Source: Methylophilus sp. (GTDB lineage: Bacteria; Pseudomonadota; Gammaproteobacteria; Burkholderiales; Methylophilaceae). From it: 64,000 nt of DNA. How positions within the stretch are numbered: position 1 is the stretch's first letter; every line of letters begins with the position of its first letter. The stretch spans positions 98,443 through 162,442 of the forward strand of contig JAUYRP010000024.1 of the NCBI GenBank assembly GCA_030696695.1, given 5' to 3'. Position numbers and translations under genes: made by a program. Shown here piece by piece: positions 1 to 9,440 of the stretch. Below the pieces are notes generated by a model. That model had not been told where the DNA came from and searched no databases. It saw only the letters and a list, made by a program, of their open reading frames with translations.

Positions 1-3000
1 GGTTTGGCGGTGAACCAAGGCGGTACTCTGTCTGCGACTACCTCAGTGCGAGCCAATGGCTCCATTAAACTGATTGCGCAAGACCGTGCAACGGAATCGG
101 GTGTAGATGTGATTGGCTCACGCAACGGTGCTGTTACGTTGGCCAAGGACAGTGTGACGGAAGTAAAGCCAGACTATGACGATAAAGAAGAGACCATCGT
201 CTCGCAGCCATTTAAAACGTCTGATGTCACCATCGAGGCGAGCCTGATCAATATAGATGGCAAAGTGAGCGTGAAAGGCGGCAACGTTACTGCGAAGTCT
301 GAATTTGATGCCTCAAACCAGCTTAAATTTGACGCGCAAGGTAATGTGGATTTGAGCTTAGATGACGTAAATGCAAATACTGGCGTAAACAAGCGCCGTA
401 TCTATTTGGGTGAAAACGCGAGCATTGATGTGTCAGGTGTAGATGCTGTTGCACCGATGTCACGGAATCAACTAGAAATACAATTATTTTCTGATCAATT
501 AAAAGACAACCCCATTTTGCGTGATAGTGGTTTGTTTAGACAAACCATCTTTGTGGATGCACGCAAAGGTACTGATTTACTCGATATTCAACCATTTTTA
601 GATTTGGTTGGCGCGACTGTTGCAGAGAAAATGACCAATGCAGGTACGGTTACGCTCTCTACCAATAAAGATCTCATCATCAACAAAGGTGCTGTGATTG
701 ACGTATCTGGTGGCTCTACCACCTACACTGCAGGCACTATCAAGGAATCCACCTTACTTTTTAATGGGAAGTTAGTGCCTATTTCAGAAGCCAAGCCAGG
801 CGTGGCATATACCCAAGTGGCCGATTCTAAAAAAATTACAGATGAAAAATGGGGTACGGTAAAAACCTTTGCGCTTGGTGGTACTGCACAAAGTGTTAAC
901 ACCTACTTTGAAGGTGCTAATGCAGGGACAGTTAATCTCACCACTCCCATTGAAGCGGATAACACGCAAAACTTAGTGTTAGCTGGGCAATTAATCGCCA
1001 ACACCAAGGTAAGTCGTGAGCAGCTATTGAAGCAGGAAGCACCTGCGCACGGCAAGCTTATTGCAAGTGCGAATAAACTCACGATTGATAAAACTGCAAA
1101 ATCATTGCCAGCAGATTTTAATTTTAATGAAGCACTGCCAGATTCAGCCAATTATGAATCTGTGATTAGTAGTGATTTCTTGGCCAATGGCTTTAATGAT
1201 GTAGATTTGACCAAAGTAACGCAACTGAACGTGAATACCCAATTGAATGTGAAGCCGCACGGCAAACTCACATTAGGCAATGGCAGTGCAGACACTGTGA
1301 CCAATATTAACGCCAGCATTTTTGCGCCTAATACCAATATCTTGCTTCAATCACTGCGTACCAATGTAGCAGACAACGTTACCATGAGTACTGCAGGTAT
1401 ATTTACCAATGATAAAGCAGGTATTGTCGGCGCGCTCACGCGTGAAGTGGCGGCAGATGGCGGTAGTATTAGTGCTGGATTATTGTCATTAGGTAAGAAT
1501 GTGACGCTAGATGCCTCTGCAGGTGCTTGGGTCGATAACAAGGGTGTTTTACATACAGGCCAAGCAGGTGATATTGGTTTTAAAGCCAACCAGAATATAG
1601 ATAGCAGCAATCGCTTTCAGTCTTATGGGTTTGAGCAGGGCGGGCGTTTAAGTATTAATTTTATTAATGTGAATGCACAAGGTGCCGAGCAGGCCGCTTC
1701 ATTGAATATTGCCAATAGTTTGGCTGGCGATTTCAGCGTTAATAATAGTTTTTTCAGCCAAGGTGGCTTCTCTGAATACGCACTCTCAGCGTTTGATGTG
1801 AATATAGGTGAGCAAAATGGTGCTGCGCAGCAAATATATGGCCAAGCGCAAAATTGGCGCATGAATGCTGGCTTTCTAAATAAAACAGGTGGTCAGGCTA
1901 TGTCAGCAATGGCTAGACCTGTGACCTTGGAAGATTATGAGAGAACAGCCGTATCATTTAATTTTACCGGCAATCGAGTGGGTGACGATTCAGGTACGCT
2001 CACGTTGGCAGAAAATACCACGATACGTACCGACAGAGGCGGTAATGTCTCGCTGAGTGCGGGCAAACAAGTCAATGTATTGGGCGATATTTCTACACCT
2101 AGTGGCAATATAAATATTCGTGTTAATGATATAGACCCTGATTTGCCAGTGGATCAGACACAAGCAGTATTTATTGGTGAAAGCGCGTATCTAAGCGCTG
2201 CAGGCACATCTGTAACTTTACCTGGATCTCAACCTAAGTTATTGAAAACGCAAATATTTGATGCTGGTACCATTAAAATTAACGAGCGTGAAAATGCATC
2301 AGAACTGCTAAAAGCCGCCACCATTATTAAAGAAGGAGCCGTTTTAGATGTATCAGGCGCCTCTGTTGTGCGTGATACTGACACTGTAAACGGATATGCT
2401 AGGGAAACGCTGCATGGAGATGCAGGCACCATTTCTATTTCAGGTACTGGTGCACTACTCGTAGATGGTGATTTTAAAGCGGCTGCTTCTGGCACAGGCC
2501 GTGACGGAACGCTGAATCTGACATACAACGCACGTCTTGGGAGTGACTTTAGTCCTGTAGTGAACGGTACAGAAACCGTTGTGCTCACCAATAACAAGCA
2601 ATTATCTGCTACCAATTTTAACCAAGGCGATGCCGTGAAAGATGGCATCAGTACAGCGTTTGTTAAAGCGCAACTTTCTGCAGAGCAAATTGAGCAGGGT
2701 GGGTTTGCTAATGTACATGTGAAATCGTTTTTAAACCAACCTAGTGCGAATGACAAAATTGAGTTGGCTGACGGCTTTGATTTAAACATTGCAGGTAACT
2801 TAACCCTAGAAACACCTATTCTGCATGTGCAAAATAATGGTGTGGCGAATATTGCGGCTGGTCATCTAACATTTAAAAGCCCTACCTTATTTTTAGATCC
2901 ATCCAGTATAGTCGCTGGTAGTGGTCAACTCAGGACTCAATCTAAGCAGGCTTATGTGAACGGCTTAATGGGTGTGTCTGGTACGCAGCAACTTACACTC

Positions 3001-6000
3001 AATACTGATCTAGATATTCATGGGCAGGGTACTTCGTCGTTTGTTCAAAATGGCGCTGTAGCGACAGATGCTGGGCTCACTGCCAATGGCGAAATTACAT
3101 TGAACACACGCCAAATTTACCCAGATTCTGGTGCTAAGCTAACATTTGAAGCAATCGGTGCTAACAGTAAAATCACTGTGAATAGCAACGGCAAAGCCGC
3201 TAATCCCGTGCTTTCTGCAGGGGGTGAACTTACCCTCAAGGCTGCGGATATTGTGCAAAATGGTGTACTCACTGCACCTTTCGGCCGCATCAATCTGATT
3301 GGTAGTGATTCAGTGACATTAGCAAGTGGCAGCATCACCAGTGTTTCTGGTAGTGGTCAGAATATCCCATTTGGTACCACTACCACAGGCGGTGAGGTGT
3401 ATAACCCAGCAAATGGTGCAACAAGACCGTTAGTAGAAAAAACAGTCAATATTGAATCTGCGGACGTTGATTTACAACAAGATGCGGTGATTGATTTATC
3501 CGCGGGTGGAGATATGTTTGCTTATGAATGGGTGCCAGGCTTGGGTGGCAGTCAAGATATATTAGCGCAACCGAATACCTATGCGGTGATTCCCACGATG
3601 AAAGGTGAATATGCGCCCACTGATTTGGCTTATGCGGGTAGCTCTTCTGGGGTAGGCGTTGGTCAATCCGTTTACCTTACAGGTGTGCCTGGTTTAGCGT
3701 CTGGTACCTACACCTTATTGCCGGCGCGTTATGCCTTAGTGCCAGGTGCTTATGTGGTGCAAATGCAATCTACGCCAGCAATAGCAGGCACAGTGACCAA
3801 CCAGCAGGATGGCAGTACGCTGACCACAGGTTATTTAGCAGACTTAACGACTGGTGCGCGTGATGCCAATTGGTCAACGTTTAGAGTGTTGGATGGTGCA
3901 GTATTTAGGCCAGCCGAAGGCGCAACATCCAAAGCGCCATCGCAATATATTCTCACTAGTGCTAATACATTTTTTTATAACCCACTCAAAACGGAAGGTT
4001 TAGTAGTGAGCACCCCTTCTGATGTAGCCAAGCTTAGCTTGAGCGCAAACCAGCTTGCACTCAACGCCAATGTGATAGCAAACACAGTGGCAGATGGCAC
4101 GGGCTTAGAAGTGGATATTAGCTCTAATAAAATTCGCGTGGTGAATAGCCAGGACGAGAGCAATGATGGCAGTTTACAGCTGACAGTTGCTAGCTTGAAT
4201 GCGCTTAACGCAGAAAGCGTTTTGTTAGGCGGTAAACGTAGCTTAATAGATGGTGTAAGCAATGTAACCACTGTTGCCGAAAGCGTGACTGTGGAAAATG
4301 ACAACACGCAAGTATTACGCACTACAGAGTTTATTGCCACGGCCAACCAACAAGTCACAGTGAAACAAGGTGCAACCATAGATACAGGCACAGCTTCTGC
4401 TAAACCAGGTGCCAAAATCTTACAAACCAATGGTGAAGGCGCATTATTAGCGCTTTCCTCTAAAAACAATATCACTTACAGCCGGGCAGGTGGTTCTGTT
4501 ACGTCCACACGTGGTGAGCTCATTGTAGAAAACGGTGCTAGTTTAAAAGCAGGTAACTCTGCTGTGTTAGATGCAACCAGCAATGTGAATTTAGAGGGCG
4601 ATGTTGCCTTAAGCGATGGCGCTAGCGTGACATTAGGTGCAAACCGTATTCTGATAGGTGATGCACCACAAAATGTCGCTGGTTTAAATGTCAATGCGGA
4701 ATCTTTAGCAGGGCTTGGTCAACTAAAATCACTAGCACTCAATAGCTACAGCAATATTGATACATTTGGTAAGGTTGAGTTTGGCAATACAGGGTTAGAT
4801 CTCACCTTAAATGCAGCGGGTATTGTTGGCCACCTTGGTGCAAGTGAAGTAGGCGTGCCTAACGACAACACTGCAAGCGTGATTACTGCTAATACGCTCA
4901 CATTGAAAAATAACCAAGATGCAGTGCTCATCAATGTGGCAGATAACTCTGGTAGAGCATTGAATATCAATGCCAAAACGGTACGTTTTGAAGGTGAAAA
5001 AGCGCCTGTGACAACGAATGGCGCGCTATTAGCAACCGATCAAACCACTGTGCAAGGTTATAGCCAGTTGAATATCAATGCAGATGAAGTGCGCACGGCT
5101 AATATTGGGCAAACAAATCTAAATGTAGCCCAAACTAATATCAATGCTGGGCGTATTACCAGTGAAACAGGTGGTAAATTCACTATCAAAGCAAGTGATG
5201 CACTGAACACCACACAAAATGCAACGGCAACGCTCACGCCCAATACCCAATTTGGCGGTCAGTTAACCATTGAGGCGAATAACCTCAATATAGCGAGCAA
5301 GGTCGAATCGCTGTCCGGTCAAGTCAATCTTAAATCCAACACTGATTTAACTTTAGCCACAGGCGCAAATGTCTCTACTAACTCACAGTCGATTGATTAC
5401 TACACCACCAAACAGCATTTAGATGCGGGTAAAGTCACGTTGAGTTCAACCACTGGTAATGTCAATGTGAATTCTGGCGCAGTGGTGAGTGCCACTAGCA
5501 CAGGAAACGCAAAAGCGGGCACCGTGAAAGTAAGTGCAACACAAGGTACGCTTAACCTAGACGGCAGTTTAAATGGCAGCGCCACGGGCACAGGTTTGGG
5601 CGGTAATCTTGATGTCGATGTGGGTTCTTTGAGCAATTTAAGCGCGACTAACCAAGCTGCAACAGGTTTTACCGAATCAAGAAGCTACCGTGTGCGCACA
5701 GGGGATGTAGCGATTAGTGGCACTGGTGACCAAGCGTTGGCTGCGCGAGACATCAGCGTGGCTGCTGACGCTGGTAGCATTACTGTGAGTGGTGATGTGA
5801 TTGCCACTGCACCCAAAAATAGCCGCGTAGGTTTGTACGCCAATCAAAACCTCACATTGGCGTCTACCGCCAATATTCAAGCCAATAGTACCAAAGCTGG
5901 TGAAGAGGGTGGTAGGGTTGAGTTGTTTACCCAGCAAGGTACATTGGATTTACAAAATGGTTCTAGCATTAACGTAGCCGGTGGCACGAATGGCGCAGGT

Positions 6001-9000
6001 GGTGATGTACATTTACGCGCACCTAGAACTGGTGCGGGTGCAGGTGATGGCGTAGCAGTAAGCGCATTAGCCTCAGCTATCAATGGAGCAAAATCTACAG
6101 TATTAGAAGCATTTAAGATTTTCTCTGGGGTCACTACAGTCACCGCGGGAAGTGGCACAGGCGCAACCCTAGGCTATACAACCATAGCCAATGATGTCAG
6201 CAGCTTTATGGGTAACAAAGACAACATTGTGGCAAGCCTTGGTAAAACGGGTGATGACACGTTCCATTTACGTGCTGGTACAGAAATTCAATCCAGTAGT
6301 AATTTAACCGTAGGCAGTGATTGGAACTTATACAGTACAACACGTACTGGTAACGAGCCAGGTGTGCTCACTTTACGTGCAGCTGAAAATTTGAATATCA
6401 ACGGCAGCATTAGTGATGGCTTTACCACAGCCTTAACCACTGGTCAGATTGGTTCGGGTGATTCATGGGCCTACCGCTTAGTCGCAGGGGCTGATTTCAA
6501 CTCGGCTAGTCCGCTTGGCACAATTACCTCTGCAAAAGCAATTGATGGCAGTGCTGTGACAGGGAATGTATCGCTCGCCGCAAATAAATTGATACGCACT
6601 GGTACAGGTGATATTGAAATTGCAACTGGCGGTGATTTAAAGATGGGTAATGCTTCCTCGGCTATTTATACCGCAGGTACACAAGCCGCCATTCTTGATG
6701 ACTTTACTGCGCCAGCTGCTGGTAATCCCTTGTATTTAACCCAAGGCGGAAATATTCGTGTGTTAGCCCAAGGCAATGTTGTGGGTGCAGAACCGTTGAC
6801 AGGACGTCAACTCATCAATCAATGGTTATTTAGGCAAGGTGGCGGTAATAACAACTTAGATACCACATGGTGGGTGCGCCCAGATTTATTTAGACAAAGC
6901 TTAGCCACAATGGGCGGTGGTGATATTGAGTTGCGGGCGGGTGGCGATATTTCCAACTTCTCTGCTTCTGCAGCAACCACTGGTCGATTCGACTCATTTG
7001 ATAGAACCGAAACTACGTTTGATCAAGATGGCAATACAATCACTACTGTGATTAAAGCTACTGGTAATCAACGTATTGATGGCGGTGGCGATGTTAACGT
7101 TGTGGCTGGAAATAATATCAATAGTGGTGTTTATTTCGTTGCAAAAGGTGACGGTAATATCCTTGCCGGTGGCGCTATTAAACCTCAGGATGGCACGTTT
7201 GGCACGGTGCTTGCACTACAAGACGGTAGCTGGAATGTAAATGCAGCAGACAGTATTACCATTGATGCTGTCATTAACCCGACTTGGGTCAGTCAATCCA
7301 CAACCAATGCTACATTGCTAGATGCTACTGGTAGAAATAGCTACTTTAATACTTTCTCCCCCACTGCAAGCGTCAATGTGGCGAGTACCACGGGTGATGT
7401 AGCTTTGGGAATGCAAAGCACAGTGCTTACACGCACAACAGGTTTAGATAATAGTATTGCCAATAGTTTGCTGTACACACCAGCCAACATCAATATTGCA
7501 GCCTATGATGGTAATGCCAATATTGGGGATATTACGCTTACCCCAGCAGCAACTGGTAATTTGAATGTGTTTGCAGCCAATGACATTGGTTTGGGTAATG
7601 TGGCCATGTCTGATGCGGACCCATCAAGATTGCCAAGTGTGAATGCCCCAGTATCAAGAATTAGAGGCTTTACCAATGTGGTGTTTAATCAGTTACTTAC
7701 CCATAGCCAAGATTTGCTGCATGGTAATGATTTACAACCCGCATTGATTGTAGCTAAAGAGGGTGATGTGTTTGCCAACACGGCGAATGCGATAGTGAGC
7801 ATACCTAAAGTAACAAAAATGGTTGCAGGCGGCGATATTACTGACTTAAATATTGCGTTGCAGAATAACCGCGCTTCAGATATCAGCGTGATTAAAGCAG
7901 GTAGAGACGTGAACACGCAAAACATCACGATTGCTGGCCCTGGAGAATTACTAGTGCAAGCTGGTCGTAATGTAGATTTGATATACCCAAATGTGACTAC
8001 AATCAACAGCACGGGCAATTCTGGTAGCACTAATCCAATATTTGGGAATACCTTTGCGTCACGTGCCAATACAGCGCTGTCGTCCGAAGGTGCTTCTATC
8101 ACCTTACAAGCAGGTTTAGGTCAAGGTGCGGCAGTGCAGGCGTTTATTAACCAATATGTGTTGCCAACAGGTACTGGTCCAGCGACGCTAGTAGGTGATG
8201 AAACACGTTTAGCGGAGTATCGTAAAGAGACTGCCAAGGAAGTGACACGCTTTGTGCTTAAGCGCACGGGTGATAAGGCAGTAATCGATCAATATGAAAC
8301 ATTAATTGAGGATTACGAAAAAACTAACTCACAAGAAATCAAGGAATCAATTTTGCAAGAAATTAGGTTAATCGAGCAAAACGCACTTCCGCAGTTTGCT
8401 GCCTTAGATTTAGAGGCGAAAACCGTATTTGCGAACCGACATCTCACCTCAGAGTTGATTGCTTCAGCTACAGACTTTGCTGATGCGGGTAATCATGCAC
8501 GTGGTGAAAACGCGATTGCCAGCTTGTTTCCAACACTCAACAATGGCGATATTTTGTTGTTCAACAGCAAGGTATCCACTAATAGTGGCGGCAGTATTGA
8601 CATGATTGCACCAGGTGGTTTGATTAACGTGGGTGTCCCAGGCCGTGGTGGCGATATTGGTATTATTACTGAAAAAGGCGGGGCGATTCGTGCGGTGGCT
8701 GATGGTGATTTCCAAGTGAATCAATCTAAAGTGATCACACAATTTGGTAGCGATATTGCCATTTGGTCTACCAACGGTACGATTGATGCGGGTCGTGGTT
8801 CTAAAACAGCGACTTCTGTACCAGAGCGTATCGTGCAGACCGATGCATTTGGTAACACCATTATCGAGGTACGTGGTGTAGCGGCGGGTAGTGGTATTCG
8901 TGCACAAAGCTATGACCCGGATGGCCCGAATGGTCCGCGTGAAGCACCACTCAAAGGCAATGTATTCTTGACTGCGCCTACTGTAGATGCGGGTGAAGCT

Positions 9001-9261
9001 GGGATTGAAGCTGGGGACTTACAGATTGTGGCGCCAGTGGTATTGAATGCTGCCAACATTCAAGTACAAGGTGCTGCATCTGGTGTTCCAGTAGCAGCCA
9101 CTGCGGGTATTGCTGGTGTGGGTGCAGGTTTATCACCTGATGCGGTCAACTCTGCAACGCAATCTGTAGTGCAAAGCGTGGCGCAATCTGCCAATAATAG
9201 TTTTGTGAAGCCTACGTTACCATCGATTATTTCAGTGGATGTAATTAGTATTGGTAATTAA
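1..9261 (+). CDS. Giant filamentous-haemagglutinin-like adhesin, 5'-truncated by window edge
   Basis: The reading frame is open from the first base, so the N-terminus (signal peptide and secretion domain) lies outside the window; about 3,085 residues are visible. The protein is rich in Gly, Asn, Thr, Ser and Ala, with endlessly repeated short strands of the kind 'GNVTLSAG', 'GGDIxIxA' and 'INVSGG', typical of the right-handed beta-helix of filamentous haemagglutinins. Near residues 2735-2810 this is broken by a charged helical stretch rich in Lys and Glu. The part after it (GDILLFNS, APGGLINVGVPG, GGDIGI, SDIAIWSTNGTIDAGRG) resembles the DUF3739 region of the 'filamentous haemagglutinin family outer membrane protein' group. 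The C-terminus ends PSIISVDVISIGN, with no PEP-CTERM tail. The likely role is a secreted or surface-displayed adhesin. The gene ends at its own terminator, immediately before the ExbB/ExbD/TonB/porin operon. Family assignment is fairly sure; the DUF3739 label is from memory of the motif pattern. Confidence 0.85.
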   Translation, partial: GLAVNQGGTLSATTSVRANGSIKLIAQDRATESGVDVIGSRNGAVTLAKDSVTEVKPDYDDKEETIVSQPFKTSDVTIEASLINIDGKVSVKGGNVTAKSEFDASNQLKFDAQGNVDLSLDDVNANTGVNKRRIYLGENASIDVSGVDAVAPMSRNQLEIQLFSDQLKDNPILRDSGLFRQTIFVDARKGTDLLDIQPFLDLVGATVAEKMTNAGTVTLSTNKDLIINKGAVIDVSGGSTTYTAGTIKESTLLFNGKLVPISEAKPGVAYTQVADSKKITDEKWGTVKTFALGGTAQSVNTYFEGANAGTVNLTTPIEADNTQNLVLAGQLIANTKVSREQLLKQEAPAHGKLIASANKLTIDKTAKSLPADFNFNEALPDSANYESVISSDFLANGFNDVDLTKVTQLNVNTQLNVKPHGKLTLGNGSADTVTNINASIFAPNTNILLQSLRTNVADNVTMSTAGIFTNDKAGIVGALTREVAADGGSISAGLLSLGKNVTLDASAGAWVDNKGVLHTGQAGDIGFKANQNIDSSNRFQSYGFEQGGRLSINFINVNAQGAEQAASLNIANSLAGDFSVNNSFFSQGGFSEYALSAFDVNIGEQNGAAQQIYGQAQNWRMNAGFLNKTGGQAMSAMARPVTLEDYERTAVSFNFTGNRVGDDSGTLTLAENTTIRTDRGGNVSLSAGKQVNVLGDISTPSGNINIRVNDIDPDLPVDQTQAVFIGESAYLSAAGTSVTLPGSQPKLLKTQIFDAGTIKINERENASELLKAATIIKEGAVLDVSGASVVRDTDTVNGYARETLHGDAGTISISGTGALLVDGDFKAAASGTGRDGTLNLTYNARLGSDFSPVVNGTETVVLTNNKQLSATNFNQGDAVKDGISTAFVKAQLSAEQIEQGGFANVHVKSFLNQPSANDKIELADGFDLNIAGNLTLETPILHVQNNGVANIAAGHLTFKSPTLFLDPSSIVAGSGQLRTQSKQAYVNGLMGVSGTQQLTLNTDLDIHGQGTSSFVQNGAVATDAGLTANGEITLNTRQIYPDSGAKLTFEAIGANSKITVNSNGKAANPVLSAGGELTLKAADIVQNGVLTAPFGRINLIGSDSVTLASGSITSVSGSGQNIPFGTTTTGGEVYNPANGATRPLVEKTVNIESADVDLQQDAVIDLSAGGDMFAYEWVPGLGGSQDILAQPNTYAVIPTMKGEYAPTDLAYAGSSSGVGVGQSVYLTGVPGLASGTYTLLPARYALVPGAYVVQMQSTPAIAGTVTNQQDGSTLTTGYLADLTTGARDANWSTFRVLDGAVFRPAEGATSKAPSQYILTSANTFFYNPLKTEGLVVSTPSDVAKLSLSANQLALNANVIANTVADGTGLEVDISSNKIRVVNSQDESNDGSLQLTVASLNALNAESVLLGGKRSLIDGVSNVTTVAESVTVENDNTQVLRTTEFIATANQQVTVKQGATIDTGTASAKPGAKILQTNGEGALLALSSKNNITYSRAGGSVTSTRGELIVENGASLKAGNSAVLDATSNVNLEGDVALSDGASVTLGANRILIGDAPQNVAGLNVNAESLAGLGQLKSLALNSYSNIDTFGKVEFGNTGLDLTLNAAGIVGHLGASEVGVPNDNTASVITANTLTLKNNQDAVLINVADNSGRALNINAKTVRFEGEKAPVTTNGALLATDQTTVQGYSQLNINADEVRTANIGQTNLNVAQTNINAGRITSETGGKFTIKASDALNTTQNATATLTPNTQFGGQLTIEANNLNIASKVESLSGQVNLKSNTDLTLATGANVSTNSQSIDYYTTKQHLDAGKVTLSSTTGNVNVNSGAVVSATSTGNAKAGTVKVSATQGTLNLDGSLNGSATGTGLGGNLDVDVGSLSNLSATNQAATGFTESRSYRVRTGDVAISGTGDQALAARDISVAADAGSITVSGDVIATAPKNSRVGLYANQNLTLASTANIQANSTKAGEEGGRVELFTQQGTLDLQNGSSINVAGGTNGAGGDVHLRAPRTGAGAGDGVAVSALASAINGAKSTVLEAFKIFSGVTTVTAGSGTGATLGYTTIANDVSSFMGNKDNIVASLGKTGDDTFHLRAGTEIQSSSNLTVGSDWNLYSTTRTGNEPGVLTLRAAENLNINGSISDGFTTALTTGQIGSGDSWAYRLVAGADFNSASPLGTITSAKAIDGSAVTGNVSLAANKLIRTGTGDIEIATGGDLKMGNASSAIYTAGTQAAILDDFTAPAAGNPLYLTQGGNIRVLAQGNVVGAEPLTGRQLINQWLFRQGGGNNNLDTTWWVRPDLFRQSLATMGGGDIELRAGGDISNFSASAATTGRFDSFDRTETTFDQDGNTITTVIKATGNQRIDGGGDVNVVAGNNINSGVYFVAKGDGNILAGGAIKPQDGTFGTVLALQDGSWNVNAADSITIDAVINPTWVSQSTTNATLLDATGRNSYFNTFSPTASVNVASTTGDVALGMQSTVLTRTTGLDNSIANSLLYTPANINIAAYDGNANIGDITLTPAATGNLNVFAANDIGLGNVAMSDADPSRLPSVNAPVSRIRGFTNVVFNQLLTHSQDLLHGNDLQPALIVAKEGDVFANTANAIVSIPKVTKMVAGGDITDLNIALQNNRASDISVIKAGRDVNTQNITIAGPGELLVQAGRNVDLIYPNVTTINSTGNSGSTNPIFGNTFASRANTALSSEGASITLQAGLGQGAAVQAFINQYVLPTGTGPATLVGDETRLAEYRKETAKEVTRFVLKRTGDKAVIDQYETLIEDYEKTNSQEIKESILQEIRLIEQNALPQFAALDLEAKTVFANRHLTSELIASATDFADAGNHARGENAIASLFPTLNNGDILLFNSKVSTNSGGSIDMIAPGGLINVGVPGRGGDIGIITEKGGAIRAVADGDFQVNQSKVITQFGSDIAIWSTNGTIDAGRGSKTATSVPERIVQTDAFGNTIIEVRGVAAGSGIRAQSYDPDGPNGPREAPLKGNVFLTAPTVDAGEAGIEAGDLQIVAPVVLNAANIQVQGAASGVPVAATAGIAGVGAGLSPDAVNSATQSVVQSVAQSANNSFVKPTLPSIISVDVISIGN

Positions 9262-9310
9262 AGTAAACTATTAATATAGTTTATTAAATAACTGATTTAT
9301 ATCAATAATA

Positions 9311-9346
9311 ATCCCGTAATTTTCTTTTAAGTTACGGGATTTTTTT
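9311..9346 (+). terminator. Rho-independent terminator of the adhesin gene
   Basis: A perfect 9-bp inverted repeat (ATCCCGTAA / TTACGGGAT) with a 12-base loop is followed by six more T residues. It lies 50 bases after the adhesin stop codon and separates that gene from the ExbB operon. Confidence 0.85.
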
Positions 9347-9440
9347 ATGGGCTAATTGGTTAAAACTAGTCCTTTTTTAATCAAACTGACACATTAGATT
9401 CATACAATGCCTGCAAGTCCAATTTTTATAAGTGCATCGC

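Noticed and set aside
174..8907. Several open frames on the minus strand inside the adhesin gene
   Set aside because: They mirror the repetitive coding pattern of the plus strand, have no ribosome binding sites and give low-complexity proteins without recognisable domains.
9386..9408. CTGACA ... TACAAT as a promoter before the ExbB-fusion gene
   Set aside because: The spacer is only 11 bases, far from the 16-18 needed for a sigma-70 promoter.
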